Shown: piece after piece, positions 44,231-53,849 of the stretch
How the letters are laid out: each line of letters begins with the position of its first letter
Numbering within the stretch: the first letter of the stretch is position 1
DNA from: Magnetospirillum sp. XM-1
Lineage (GTDB): Bacteria; Pseudomonadota; Alphaproteobacteria; Rhodospirillales; Magnetospirillaceae
Direction of reading: 5' to 3'
DNA: 64,000 nt
NCBI RefSeq assembly: GCF_001511835.1
Contig: NZ_LN997848.1
Location: forward strand, 930,001-994,000
Translations under genes and position numbers: made by a program
The notes under the pieces: model-generated
The model's database searches: none
The model's input: only the letters and a program-made list of their open reading frames with translations
What the model was told of the DNA's origin: nothing

Positions 44231-45210
44231 GGCGCGCGCCGTCCCCACAACGCCGTCCACGAGCGGGCGAAGGTCACCATGCGGCGGAGGTGCTGTGCCG
44301 CCTTGTGGCGCCACACCGTCCGGCCGAAGGCTTGCGAGCAGCGGTCGAGAAGCCCGGATGCGTCGCATCCATGGGTCCGTGCCAGCCAGGTGGTCGTGGC
44401 GGGTTCCAGCAGAATTCGGCCGGCGAAATCGAAATGGCCGTGGGCCATGGCCAGGGCCGCCAATTGCAGGCGGCGCTCCATGGATTGGACGGAATCGGGC
44501 GAGCGGAAGAACAGGAAGTCGCCCTGGACCAACTGGCCGCGGGAATAGGGAATGGTCTGAGCGGCGGCCTGGGGGTGGGCCACATAGCCGTGGACCCGCC
44601 AGTGGTGGGGACGCATCAGGTCCATCAGGACGAAGTCGTGGCCCCGCAGGAATGCCTCCACGTCCCCGGCCAGGGGCTGTCCGTGACGGAAGGGCAGAAA
44701 CGAAACCTCGGCCTTGACGGTCAGCAGATGCTCGAGGGCCCTGGGGGCGGCCTCGAGGATTTCCAGTTCCGCCCCTTCCACGTCAAGCTTGAGATAGGCG
44801 GGGTTCGTGACGTTCGCCTCGTCGAGCACGTCGTCCAGCACGCGGGTCTGAACCGCGACGGCATGATCGAGCTGGGAAAAATGCCGCTTGCCGAATGCGC
44901 CGGCGATGGCGGGGTCGTGGCGCAGCAGCGACGAGCTTGCCGGATCCTGGGGGACGTAGAGGGTTCGTTCGCCGGTGGTTCCCGCCAGGGCATGGGGCAG
45001 ATGGCGCAGTGACCGCCAGGGGCCGCTTCCCTGGCCGGAAACGGCCCGGAAGGCGGCGGGCTCGGGTTCGAAGCCAATGGCATCCACGGCGCCGGCGATG
45101 GGTAGAAGGTCGGACTCGAATCCGCCCCGCGACCCCACGTCCAGGCAAGCGAGGGGATGCGCTGCGAGCAGTGGTCCCAGCCCCGCCTGTAACAGCAAAC
45201 TCGGGGTCAC
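44227..45210 (-). CDS. FkbM-family methyltransferase
   Basis: A 327-residue protein with the FkbM layout: LACLDVGSRGGFESDL near residue 22 (SAM-binding) and AYLKLDVEGAELEILEAA near residue 145, where the DVEG motif is diagnostic. It should O-methylate a sugar. The GTG at 45210 is the start. It heads the four-gene minus-strand unit with the ligase-like, Trm112-type methyltransferase and Wzy-like genes. Confidence 0.87.
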   Translation of the reverse strand: MTPSLLLQAGLGPLLAAHPLACLDVGSRGGFESDLLPIAGAVDAIGFEPEPAAFRAVSGQGSGPWRSLRHLPHALAGTTGERTLYVPQDPASSSLLRHDPAIAGAFGKRHFSQLDHAVAVQTRVLDDVLDEANVTNPAYLKLDVEGAELEILEAAPRALEHLLTVKAEVSFLPFRHGQPLAGDVEAFLRGHDFVLMDLMRPHHWRVHGYVAHPQAAAQTIPYSRGQLVQGDFLFFRSPDSVQSMERRLQLAALAMAHGHFDFAGRILLEPATTTWLARTHGCDASGLLDRCSQAFGRTVWRHKAAQHLRRMVTFARSWTALWGRRAP

Positions 45211-45243
45211 GCCGTGCTTCCCGGTAAAATCTGAACGGTCCCG

Positions 45244-45272
45244 GTTCTATCGCGTTGGTACGCGGAAGTAAA
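45244..45272 (-). promoter_or_regulatory. Possible promoter for the FkbM/ligase/methyltransferase/Wzy unit
   Basis: On the minus strand TTTACT (45267-45272), a 17-base spacer and TAGAAC (45244-45249) lie about 34 bases before the GTG at 45210. Both boxes match four of six consensus bases. The 141-base region to 45352 separates divergent genes. Confidence 0.4.
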
Positions 45273-45351
45273 CCGAAAGCCTTTTCGCCCAGCTGTCAGC
45301 GGGCGGGGTGTTTTGGGTGAATTTCCAGGGCCGATGGGCTATATAGCCTCC

Positions 45352-47004
45352 ATGTCGATGCCCGTATCCTCCGATACTGATCAGACCCTGGCCCAATTGG
45401 CGAAGGTTGCCGCCACCCCGCCCTGGACGTCGTCTCCGGCGGGCGGGCCGCGAGTCCTGTTCATTTCCCTTTACTGCTTCAAGTCGTTTCCGGTGCGCGG
45501 CTTCCACCAGTTGGCCCGCCAGTCGGGGATCGATTCACACGCGGTGTTCTTCAAGGACAATCTGACCAACCGCCATACCCCCATCACCGAAGACGAGATC
45601 GGCTATCTGAAGGCGCTGTTGCGCCGCATCGACCCCGACATGGTGGCCGTCAGCGTGTTGGCCCCCTATGTGCCGGCGGCGCGGCGCGTCATCGCGGCGG
45701 TGCGCGAGATCACCGATGCTCCGGTGGTGGCGGGCGGCAAGCACCCGACCATCTCGCCGGACGAGGCGCTTGGCTACGCCGACTACGTCTGCAAGGGCGA
45801 GGGCGAGCTGGTGGTGCTCGACCTCTTCGAGCGGCTGCGGGCCGGATCGCGGGATTTCTCGGGCATCCAGGGATTATGGCATCGGGATGCCGAAGGCCGG
45901 ACGGTGGACATGGGCCAGCGCATGCTGATCCAGGACCTGGACCTCATTCCCTTCGAGGCCTATGGCGAGCCGCAGATGCACTTCATCGAATACGGTCGCC
46001 TCTACGAGAGCGACCCGGAGATGGAGGCTGAGGAAATCCTGGTCATGGCCGGGCGCGGCTGTGTCTACATGTGCAGCTACTGCGTCAATTCACTGCTGAT
46101 TCCCATGAATCGCGGCAATGGACGTTTCGTGCGGCTGCGCAGTCCCGCCAACGTCATCGCCCAGGTCATGGACCGGATGGCCCGTCAGCCCAAGGCACGC
46201 TTTGCCAGTTTCAACGACGAGGTATTCGGAGTCTTCGACGACTGGACGCGGGAGTTCAGCGAAGCCTACCGTCAGGCTGGCGGGCCGCCGTTCAATTGCG
46301 AACTGGTTCCCAAGCTGATCAAGGAGAAGAACGTCCGCGCCCTGGTCGAGGCCGGGCTCTACGAGATGCATTTCGGCATCCAGTCCGGATCCGACGAGAT
46401 TCGTACCGATGTGCTGAAGCGCCCGGGCAAGAACGTGGAATTGCTGGAAAAGGCCCGCATGCTGGCCGAATGCGGCGTCCAGGTGCAGTGCGACCTGATC
46501 CTGGGCAATCCCTTCGATACCGCCGAGGCCCAGGAAGAGAGCATCCGCCTGCTGGCCGCCATGCCCCAACCGCTCAAGCTCAATACGTATCTTATGCAGT
46601 ATTTTCCGCATTATCCCCTGACCGAGCGGGCCCTGAAGGAAGGCCTGATCAGTGCCGCCGACCTGACCGAGGACAAGGTCGCGGACCGCACCCTCTATAA
46701 CTGGATCTACAAGCCGGACGTCACCCACTTTGACCGCAAGACCATTCTGGAAAACTGCATCTACCTGATTCCTTGGAATACCGCCCTGGTCTGGTGGCTG
46801 GCCAAGCGGTCGTGCGAACGGAGCAATCCGGTCCTGGGGGCGATGGTCAACGGCCTGGCGGCCTGGCGCTATCAGCTGGATTTCTGCGCCAATCCCGCCC
46901 TGGTCTGGCTGCGGCGTCTGTGGCTGGTGGGGCGCATGGCGGCCACCGGCGATCTGGGTGGATTGCGGCGGCGGTTGGCGGCACGCCTGGCCCGCTCGAC
47001 CTGA
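45352..47004 (+). CDS. B12-binding-domain-type radical SAM protein
   Basis: About 550 residues. An N-terminal Rossmann-like domain precedes a radical SAM core with C237, C241 and C244 (in GRGCVYMCSYC, counted from 45352) for the 4Fe-4S cluster, followed by FNDEVFG and HFGIQSGSDEIR, typical of cobalamin-class radical SAM enzymes such as BchE-like and HpnJ-like proteins. The DxHxxG cobalamin-lysine-pocket motif is not visible. A substrate cannot be named; it may modify a sugar or lipid of this surface polymer. Start is ambiguous among 45313 (TTG), 45334 and 45352 (ATG); none has a strong ribosome binding site. Confidence 0.8.
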   Translation: MSMPVSSDTDQTLAQLAKVAATPPWTSSPAGGPRVLFISLYCFKSFPVRGFHQLARQSGIDSHAVFFKDNLTNRHTPITEDEIGYLKALLRRIDPDMVAVSVLAPYVPAARRVIAAVREITDAPVVAGGKHPTISPDEALGYADYVCKGEGELVVLDLFERLRAGSRDFSGIQGLWHRDAEGRTVDMGQRMLIQDLDLIPFEAYGEPQMHFIEYGRLYESDPEMEAEEILVMAGRGCVYMCSYCVNSLLIPMNRGNGRFVRLRSPANVIAQVMDRMARQPKARFASFNDEVFGVFDDWTREFSEAYRQAGGPPFNCELVPKLIKEKNVRALVEAGLYEMHFGIQSGSDEIRTDVLKRPGKNVELLEKARMLAECGVQVQCDLILGNPFDTAEAQEESIRLLAAMPQPLKLNTYLMQYFPHYPLTERALKEGLISAADLTEDKVADRTLYNWIYKPDVTHFDRKTILENCIYLIPWNTALVWWLAKRSCERSNPVLGAMVNGLAAWRYQLDFCANPALVWLRRLWLVGRMAATGDLGGLRRRLAARLARST

Positions 47005-47013
47005 ACGGCCGCC

Positions 47014-48147
47014 ATGAAAGCCGTCAACCTGCTGGCCTCCCTGCGGCTATCGGTCACCACGGCCCTTCACACGGCCATCGGCCGCCTGCTGGGGCGCAGC
47101 CACGTCCCGCATCCGCGCACCTACATGTTCATCGAGCCGACCAGTCACTGCAACCTCGAGTGCAGCTTCTGCACCTATCGACTGGGGTTGCGGCCCCGGC
47201 GGGTAATGGAGATCGACCGGTTCCGTGATTACGTAACCCAGGCGCTGGCCATGGGTTTCGCCGACATCGTCCTGACGCCGATCAACGGCGACGTGTTCAT
47301 GGACAAGTCCATCCTGGACAAGCTCCGCCTGCTCGACGCCGCCCTGGACGGGCAGGCCGGGTCCGAGGCGGGAATCCTGCTCTACACCAATCTCATCGGC
47401 GCCGACGCGGTCCAACTGGATGAGATATTGTCCATGCCGCGCCTGAAGCTGTTCGTGGTCAGCCTTTACGGCCATGACCTTCCGACGTTCGAGCGCATCA
47501 CCGGACGCGGCGAAGTCCAGTTTCGCCGCCTGCTCGACAATCTGGCGACCTTGGAGGTCATCGTGCGGGCCCGGGGCGTCCTGCCCGGCCTTTCCTTGTG
47601 CATGCGCAGCGAGTGCGGCTATGGCCTGGACGCTTCATACGACGGGCCGCTGCACGTCCTTCTTCGCCGGCTGGCGTCGCTTGGGGTGCCGGTGGCGGTG
47701 CAGAACGATCTTGACGATTGGGGCGGGTTGGTGAGCGAGGCGGATCTCGGCGGCCTCGACATGCGGCTGATCCAGGGGCGCCTCGTACCCAAGAACGGGG
47801 CGTGCATCCAGCCCTTCTTCAACGTCCAGATCCTGGCGGACGGACGGGTCAACGCCTGCGCCTGCCGCGCCGTGCGCGACGATCTGATCATTGGCAATCT
47901 GAACCGCGACAGCCTGGCCACCATCCTGTCGGCCGACAACCGGGCCTATGCCGGGCTGATCGAACGGCAGCAGGCGGGGGATTTCCCCGAAAGCTGCCGG
48001 GGCTGCTCGTTCTATCGCAGCATCTATGACGGCCGCATCAGGGACGCCTCCAGGCTGGGCTGGATCAGCCTGGAGGAGTTTCGGCGCTTTATCGCCGCGC
48101 CGTCCAAGGCACCGTTTCCGCAGGGAAAGTCCGCCCCAGGCGGGTGA
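47014..48147 (+). CDS. Radical SAM/SPASM-domain protein
   Basis: A 377-residue radical SAM enzyme. C46, C50 and C53 in CNLECSFC bind the 4Fe-4S cluster, and the C-terminal part has cysteines in ACACRAV and CRGC that fit a SPASM/Twitch auxiliary-cluster region. An N-terminal stretch of about 25 residues is basic and hydrophobic. It begins nine bases after the preceding radical SAM gene, so the two are probably expressed together. Function unknown. Confidence 0.82.
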   Translation: MKAVNLLASLRLSVTTALHTAIGRLLGRSHVPHPRTYMFIEPTSHCNLECSFCTYRLGLRPRRVMEIDRFRDYVTQALAMGFADIVLTPINGDVFMDKSILDKLRLLDAALDGQAGSEAGILLYTNLIGADAVQLDEILSMPRLKLFVVSLYGHDLPTFERITGRGEVQFRRLLDNLATLEVIVRARGVLPGLSLCMRSECGYGLDASYDGPLHVLLRRLASLGVPVAVQNDLDDWGGLVSEADLGGLDMRLIQGRLVPKNGACIQPFFNVQILADGRVNACACRAVRDDLIIGNLNRDSLATILSADNRAYAGLIERQQAGDFPESCRGCSFYRSIYDGRIRDASRLGWISLEEFRRFIAAPSKAPFPQGKSAPGG

Positions 48148-48155
48148 AATGCCCA

Positions 48156-48184
48156 TTGTGCTGGGGCGTTCGATCCCCTACAAA
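48156..48184 (+). promoter_or_regulatory. Possible promoter for the glycosyltransferase run
   Basis: TTGTGC (48156-48161), a 17-base spacer and TACAAA (48179-48184) lie in the 147-base gap before the GTG at 48295, the first gene of the seven-transferase run. The -10 matches four of six, the -35 three of six. Confidence 0.3.
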
Positions 48185-48294
48185 TCAGGGATTCGCGTCA
48201 GTCATCCCGAGTCCTCGGCCGGAGGAAGGTGCCCCGTTTTCTGGGGCAGGTGCGCCTGTGCCGTACAGTCAATGCGTTCGAAGGGTGTCTTTCC

Positions 48295-49383
48295 GTGCGG
48301 GTTCTGATCAATGCGCTGCACTCGAAATCAGGCGGCGGCTTCACCTATCTCAGCAACATCGTCCCGCTGCTGGCCAGAGATCCGCAACTGGAACTGCACC
48401 TCGTCCTGCATGCCAATCAATTGAACCAGTACGAGGGCTTGGCCGACTTTGCCCGCCTGCACATCTTCCGGTTCGGCGAGAGCATGTCGCGCACCTTCTT
48501 GTGGGAGCAATTCGTGCTGCCCCTGGTGGCCCGGATCGTAGAGGCCGACGTGGTCTATTCGCCGGCTAATTATGGCCCGCTCATGGCGCGCCACAGCATT
48601 CTGCTGGCCCGCAATTCCCTCTCGGTGGTCATGAAGGAAGCCCGCCCCACCAAGATCGCCTACTGGGCGGCGGTGGCGTTCATGACCCTGGTGTCTATGT
48701 TCGTGGCAAGGCGGGTCGTGGCAGTGTCCAATTACACGGTGTCCAGCCTGACCCGATGGCCCTTCACCTGGCTGAAGTCCAAGATCACGGTGGTCAATCA
48801 CGGCATCAATCCTGAGTTCCATCCGGGAAACGGGGAACGTGGCAATGCGCTGCTGGCCGTCGGCGACATCTATATTCAGAAGAATTACCACACCTTGCTC
48901 GATGCGTTCTGCCGATTGCTGGAACGCTATCCTGACCTGACGCTGACCATCGCCGGCAAGCCGCTGGATACCGGGTACGCGGCGGATCTTTACGCCACGG
49001 TGGCCGAGCGGGGGGTGGGCGACAAGGTCACCTTTCTCGGCCATGTCCGGCCGTCCGAACTGTGCCGCCTCTATCAGAGCTGCCGTATCTTCGTCTTTCC
49101 ATCGACGGTGGAGACCTTCGGCAATCCCCTGGTCGAAGCCCTGGCCTGCGGAACGCCCACGGCCTGTTCCAACCGTACCGCCATGCCGGAAATCGCCGGC
49201 GATGCCGTGGAATATTTCGATCCCGAGGACGTGGATTCCATGTGCCGGGCGGTGGAGGTCCTGCTGACCGATCCGGCCCGGCGGGCAGAGCTTTCCGAGC
49301 GCGCCGTGCGCCGTGCCGCCGACTTTTCCTGGGTCCGCTGCGCCGAGCGGTTGGCGGGGATTTTCAAAGAATCGGCCCGCTGA
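48295..49383 (+). CDS. GT-B family glycosyltransferase (GT4 type)
   Basis: A 362-residue transferase. VRVLINALHSKSGGGFTYL forms the N-terminal Rossmann loop, and ETFGNPLVE in the C-terminal domain is the EX7E motif of GT4 enzymes. GTG 48295 is chosen with AAGGG at 48281-48285; a longer frame from 48229 lacks similarity. Its N-terminal half is related to the 52725-53849 transferase (both have a WEQ segment and a P/S-A-N-Y/F-G segment). Sugar unknown. Confidence 0.87.
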   Translation: MRVLINALHSKSGGGFTYLSNIVPLLARDPQLELHLVLHANQLNQYEGLADFARLHIFRFGESMSRTFLWEQFVLPLVARIVEADVVYSPANYGPLMARHSILLARNSLSVVMKEARPTKIAYWAAVAFMTLVSMFVARRVVAVSNYTVSSLTRWPFTWLKSKITVVNHGINPEFHPGNGERGNALLAVGDIYIQKNYHTLLDAFCRLLERYPDLTLTIAGKPLDTGYAADLYATVAERGVGDKVTFLGHVRPSELCRLYQSCRIFVFPSTVETFGNPLVEALACGTPTACSNRTAMPEIAGDAVEYFDPEDVDSMCRAVEVLLTDPARRAELSERAVRRAADFSWVRCAERLAGIFKESAR

Positions 49384-49385
49384 CC

Positions 49386-50582
49386 ATGAGCCGCGGGTCG
49401 CTGCTGCTGGTGACTCTTCCGCCCTTCCGGGGCGGCGTGCCGGCCAAGGCCGCCATCATGGCCGGCCGCCTGCGCCGGTTGGGCTGGACGGTGACCGTCG
49501 CCTACTACGCCACGCTGAGCGACCACCCGGATCTGGTGGTTCCATCCTGGCGGCTGTTCCGCGGCGCGCGGCCCGGACAGGCAGAAGGCCGGTGCTGGGA
49601 CGACTTTGCCTGTCATGCGATCGGCTGCCGCTTCCCCGAGCTGGAGGCCCCCTATACCGCAATCTCGGCTCCCTGGCGGGAGTTGGTGGCCCGCCACGAC
49701 CGGCATCTGGCCATCGGCGGGACGCCGCTGGTGGCCAATATCCTGGTGGAGTGCGATGTTCCCCATCTGCTGTGGTGCGCCTGTCCGGTGGATGACGATC
49801 GCAGGGACCGGGTCGAGGCCATGGGATGGGGGCGGCGCCTGATGGACCGTAGTGTGGTCCGCCCCCTGCTCCTCGCCCAGCAGCGCCGGGTCCTGGCCTC
49901 GCCCCTCTGCTCGGTCATGGGGGTGAGCCGATACACCTGCCGGACCCTGGCCGGACAGGGCGGCACCGACCCCCATCTGCTGCCAATTCCCACGGATTCT
50001 GACGCCTTCACGCCCCCGGCCCGACCGGCCGAGCCCGGCACCATCGGCTTTGCCGGGCGGTTGGGCGATCCGCGCAAGCGGGTGCCGCTGTTGCTCGAGG
50101 CGGTGGCCGAAATGCGCCGGTCCGGTGTGCCCGTCCGGCTGCGGCTGGCCGGCGAGGCGCCGCCGGAGTTGCCGGCCCTGGCCGGACGGCTGGGAATCGC
50201 CGGCGAGGTCGAGTTCCTCGGCCATGTTCCGGCGGAAGGCTTGCCGGCCTTCTACCAGAGCCTGGACGTCTTCGCCCTGCCTTCGGCGCAGGAGGGGCTG
50301 GGCATCGTCGGGGTCGAGGCCATGGCCTGCGGCGTACCGGTGGTCGCGGCGGCCCGGGGATACGGACCCGACGACTATGTCATCGACGGGCAGACCGGCT
50401 GGTTCTCGCAAGGAGATGCAAAGTCCCTGGCCGAGCGTATCGCGGCGATCGTCGCCGACCGGCCGGCGCGGGACGCCATGTCGGGGGCGGCGCGTGCTCT
50501 GGCGGTGGAGCGGTTCGGGCTGGCGGCCTTCGAGGAGGGGCTGGCGGACAACTGGCGGCGACGGTGGGGGGACGAGCCGTGA
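49386..50582 (+). CDS. GT-B family glycosyltransferase (GT4 type)
   Basis: A 398-residue transferase. LLLVTLPPFRGGVPAKAAIM makes the N-terminal loop; GTIGFAGRLGDPRKRVPLL begins the C-terminal domain and QEGLGIVGVEAMACGVP carries the EX7E-like motif. It starts two bases after the preceding stop and overlaps the next gene's start (GTGA). Part of a coupled run of transferases. Confidence 0.87.
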   Translation: MSRGSLLLVTLPPFRGGVPAKAAIMAGRLRRLGWTVTVAYYATLSDHPDLVVPSWRLFRGARPGQAEGRCWDDFACHAIGCRFPELEAPYTAISAPWRELVARHDRHLAIGGTPLVANILVECDVPHLLWCACPVDDDRRDRVEAMGWGRRLMDRSVVRPLLLAQQRRVLASPLCSVMGVSRYTCRTLAGQGGTDPHLLPIPTDSDAFTPPARPAEPGTIGFAGRLGDPRKRVPLLLEAVAEMRRSGVPVRLRLAGEAPPELPALAGRLGIAGEVEFLGHVPAEGLPAFYQSLDVFALPSAQEGLGIVGVEAMACGVPVVAAARGYGPDDYVIDGQTGWFSQGDAKSLAERIAAIVADRPARDAMSGAARALAVERFGLAAFEEGLADNWRRRWGDEP

Positions 50583-51694
50583 TCCGCCTGCTCTACGTGG
50601 TCAGCCACCCCATCCAGTACCAGGCCCCCCTGCTGCGGCTGATCGCTGCCCAAGCCGGCATTCATCTGCGTGTGCTGTTCCTGCGTTATCCCGATGGGGC
50701 GATGGACCCCGGCTTCGGCCGCGTCGTGCACTGGGACGTGCCGCTGCTGGAGGGGTACGAGCATGCGCGGTTCGACCCCGCCACCCTCGGCCGCGAGCTG
50801 CGGGCGGCCGACGTGGTCTGGCTGCACGGTTGGCAGGGCTGGCGGATGAAGGCGGTGCTGCTGGCCGCCAAGCTGCTGCGGCGCCCCGTGCTGATGCGGG
50901 GGGAGAACTGGGACGGCGCCATGCCCGATGGCCCCGGCTGGCGGGGTGCGGCCAAGCGCGCCGCTCTCGGGACCCTGTTCCGCCTGTGCCGCGGCTTCCT
51001 CGCCATCGGCAGCTGCAACGCCCGCTATTACGCCCGTCTCGGGGTGCCGCCCGACCGGGTGTTCTCCATACCCTATGCCGTCGACAACGCCTTCTTCGCC
51101 CGCCATGCTGCCGCCGCGCCGCCCGATCTGCGCGCGCGGCTCGGTCTGCCGGACGGGCGGCAAGTGGTGCTGTACGCTGGCAAACTCAGCCGCCGCAAGC
51201 ACCCGCATACGTTGCTCGCCGCCTGGCGGAAGGCCTTTCCCACGCACGAGGGCCGCCCCGTGCTGGTCTTCGTCGGAGATGGTGAGATGGCGGCCGAACT
51301 GACGGCGGCGGCGGGAGAGGATGTCCATTTCCTCGGCTTTCGCAATCAGACCGAGATGCCGGCGCTTTACGCCCTGGCCGATGTTTTCGTCCTGGCCGCC
51401 GAGCGTGAGGCCTGGGGCTTGGCCATCAACGAGGCCATGGCCTGCGGTACCGCTGTCATTGCCAGCACCCAATGCGGCGCTGCCCATGATCTGGTGGACG
51501 GGCAGGTGGGGGCCATGGTGCCGCCGGGTGACGTGGAGGCCCTGGCCGATGCCTTGCGCTGGGTCCTGCCGCACGCGCAAGACTTGGGCGGGCAGGCGCG
51601 CCGCCGGATCGAAGGCTGGGATTTCAACGCCGATCTTAAGGGGTTGCAGCAGGCCCTGGGAGATGTGACCGGACAGCGGGGAGGCTCCGCATGA
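50579..51694 (+). CDS. GT-B family glycosyltransferase (GT4 type)
   Basis: A 371-residue transferase. VIRLLYVVSHPIQYQAPLL is the N-terminal segment, VVLYAGKLSRRKHPHTLL the start of the C-terminal domain and EREAWGLAINEAMACGT its EX7E region. The GTG start overlaps the previous stop (GTGA), and the next gene starts in an ATGA overlap. Confidence 0.87.
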   Translation: MIRLLYVVSHPIQYQAPLLRLIAAQAGIHLRVLFLRYPDGAMDPGFGRVVHWDVPLLEGYEHARFDPATLGRELRAADVVWLHGWQGWRMKAVLLAAKLLRRPVLMRGENWDGAMPDGPGWRGAAKRAALGTLFRLCRGFLAIGSCNARYYARLGVPPDRVFSIPYAVDNAFFARHAAAAPPDLRARLGLPDGRQVVLYAGKLSRRKHPHTLLAAWRKAFPTHEGRPVLVFVGDGEMAAELTAAAGEDVHFLGFRNQTEMPALYALADVFVLAAEREAWGLAINEAMACGTAVIASTQCGAAHDLVDGQVGAMVPPGDVEALADALRWVLPHAQDLGGQARRRIEGWDFNADLKGLQQALGDVTGQRGGSA

Positions 51695-52728
51695 GAATCC
51701 TGTTCGTCGCCGAATCGGTTCCGGGCTCGCGCTCGCTGCAGCGGCTCGAGGCTTTGCGCCAGTTGGGCCACTCGGTGCGCTTCGTGCCCTCGACGCCCGA
51801 GGGGCATTCCTGCGAGCGGGCGCCGTCGTTGGCCTACCGCATCAGCTATCGCCTGCGGGTTCCCTTCGATCTGGCCGGCGTCAATGCCGCCCTGGCGGGC
51901 CTGGACGCGCGCCAGTTCGATCTGGCCCTGTTCGACAATGCCCGCACCGTGCGCCGCCGCACCCTGCAGGCGATGAAAGCCGCCAATCCCGACCTGGCGC
52001 TGGTGTGGATTTCGGAAGATGACATGGTCAATCCCCGTCATCTGACCCGCTGGCTGGCGGCCGCCATTCCCCAGTTCGATCTGTGGGTGACCACCAAGTC
52101 GTTCAACGCCGAGCCCGGGGAGATGCCGGCGCGCGGCGCGCGGCGGGTTCTGTTCGTCAACAATTCCTACGACCCGTCGCTTCACCGGCCCCTGGCGATC
52201 AATGCCGGGGAGCGGGCGCGCTTCGGCGCCGACATCAGCTTTGTCGGCACTTTCGAGGCGCCGCGCGCCGCCAGTCTTCTCCGTCTCGCCCGGGCGGGGC
52301 TGACATGTCGGGTGTGGGGCAATGGCTGGGGCGGTCTGGTCGGCGCCCATCCCGGACTCGTGGTGGAGAACAAGCCGGTATACGGCGAGGATTATGTCCG
52401 GGTATTGTGCGCCAGCAAGATCAACCTATGCTTTCTGCGGCATTTCAACCGGGATCGGCAGACCACCCGATCCATCGAGATTCCTGCGTGCGGAGCGTTC
52501 ATGATGCACGAACGGTCGGACGAGATGGCGGCCCTGCTGCCGTCCGAGTATGCGGCGGCCTATTTCGGCGATGACGACGAGCTGGTGGCCCAGTGCCGCC
52601 GTTGGCTGGCCGACGATGCGGGCCGCGCCGCCGTGGCCGCCGCCGGCCGCGCCCGGGTCCGCGACCTGGGGCTCGGCCATGGGGAAGTCCTCGAACGGGT
52701 GCTTGCCGCCGCGAAGAGTCCGTCATGA
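51691..52728 (+). CDS. CgeB-like glycosyltransferase
   Basis: A 345-residue protein. MRILFVAESVPGSRSLQRLEAL begins the GT-B fold, and the C-terminal region NLCFLRHFNRDRQTTRSIEIPACGAFMMHERSDEM matches the Glyco_trans_1_2/CgeB signature (acidic residue in SIEIPACG). The start overlaps the previous stop (ATGA), as does its own stop with the next gene. Confidence 0.83.
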   Translation: MRILFVAESVPGSRSLQRLEALRQLGHSVRFVPSTPEGHSCERAPSLAYRISYRLRVPFDLAGVNAALAGLDARQFDLALFDNARTVRRRTLQAMKAANPDLALVWISEDDMVNPRHLTRWLAAAIPQFDLWVTTKSFNAEPGEMPARGARRVLFVNNSYDPSLHRPLAINAGERARFGADISFVGTFEAPRAASLLRLARAGLTCRVWGNGWGGLVGAHPGLVVENKPVYGEDYVRVLCASKINLCFLRHFNRDRQTTRSIEIPACGAFMMHERSDEMAALLPSEYAAAYFGDDDELVAQCRRWLADDAGRAAVAAAGRARVRDLGLGHGEVLERVLAAAKSPS

Positions 52729-53849
52729 GAATCCTGATGAACGCCTTTTCCGCCAAGCGTGGCGGCATCCTCACCTATACCAGCAATATGCTGAAGTCGC
52801 TTCGTGACCGTGGTGTCAAGGTGGTGGTGGCGGTCTCGCCGGAATTCGATCTTCCCGAGGGAATCGAGGCGATCCGCCACCCGGTCGCCAATTACAACCC
52901 CACCCATCGCCTGCTGTGGGAGCAACTGGTCTGGCCGAAGGTCGTGGCGCGGGTCAATCCCGACGTCTTGTTCTCGTCGGCCAATTTCGGCATACGGCGC
53001 TCGCCGGTGCCGCAGCTTCTGCTGATGCGGGAGGGGGGCCTGTTCGACCCCTTCTATCTCCATTTCGTCGCCCCCAGCCAGGGGATCAAGCTGGCCGCAT
53101 GGCGCTTCATGCGGCGCAAGCTGATGCTGCAGTCCATGATCTGGGCCGACAAGGTGATGGCTCCCTCCCAGGCCATGAAGGATCTGCTGGCCCAATGGCA
53201 GCCGGAAAGCGCCGAAAAGGTCGTGGTCAATCGTTATGGCACCCTGGACGGCGTCTTCAATCTGAACGAGCGATCCCGCATATGGCGCGAGGATGGGGTG
53301 CTTCGCCTGCTGTACGTGTCGGTCTATTACCCCCATAAGTCGCCGGGTGATGTTTGCCGTCTGGTGGAGCGGCTGGAGGCGGCCGGCATCCGGGCGCATG
53401 CCACCATTACCATGCAGATGGAAGACGCGGCCAACTCGCCGGGCGGCGCCCTTGACCTGCGGGCCATGGAGCGCCTCTCGGCGGCGGGTAAGCTGACCCT
53501 TTGCAAGGTGCCGTATCACCAACTGCCCGAGCTTTACAACAGTCACGACGTTTTCGTTTTTCCGGCGGTGGCCGAGACTTTCGGTCATCCCATGGCCGAA
53601 GCGCTGAGTTCCGGTCTGCCGGTGGTGGTCGCCGACACGCCGGTGGCGCGCGAGGTTTGCGGCGATTGCGCCCTTTACGCCACGCCCTTCCGGCCCGAGG
53701 AGATGCTGAAGCAGGTCCTAGCCCTTGACGCCGATCCGGCCCTGCGCCAGCGGCTTGCCGTGGACGGCCGGACGCGGGTGCTGTCCGACCTGCAATGGTC
53801 CGATCACGTCGACCGTCTGATCGGGCTGTTCGAGACCATGCGGCGCTGA
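52725..53849 (+). CDS. GT-B family glycosyltransferase (GT4 type)
   Basis: A 374-residue transferase. MRILMNAFSAKRGGILTYTS is the N-terminal loop, and ETFGHPMAEALSSGLP the EX7E region. Related to the 48295-49383 protein, with shared LLWEQLV and SSANFG segments. It starts in an ATGA overlap and its stop overlaps the flippase start (TGATG). Confidence 0.87.
   Translation: MRILMNAFSAKRGGILTYTSNMLKSLRDRGVKVVVAVSPEFDLPEGIEAIRHPVANYNPTHRLLWEQLVWPKVVARVNPDVLFSSANFGIRRSPVPQLLLMREGGLFDPFYLHFVAPSQGIKLAAWRFMRRKLMLQSMIWADKVMAPSQAMKDLLAQWQPESAEKVVVNRYGTLDGVFNLNERSRIWREDGVLRLLYVSVYYPHKSPGDVCRLVERLEAAGIRAHATITMQMEDAANSPGGALDLRAMERLSAAGKLTLCKVPYHQLPELYNSHDVFVFPAVAETFGHPMAEALSSGLPVVVADTPVAREVCGDCALYATPFRPEEMLKQVLALDADPALRQRLAVDGRTRVLSDLQWSDHVDRLIGLFETMRR

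Noticed and set aside
48231..48247. GCCCC-GTTTTCT-GGGGC stem-loop before the transferase run, as a terminator
   Set aside because: The stem is five base pairs and no U-tract follows; it lies inside the leader of the next gene.
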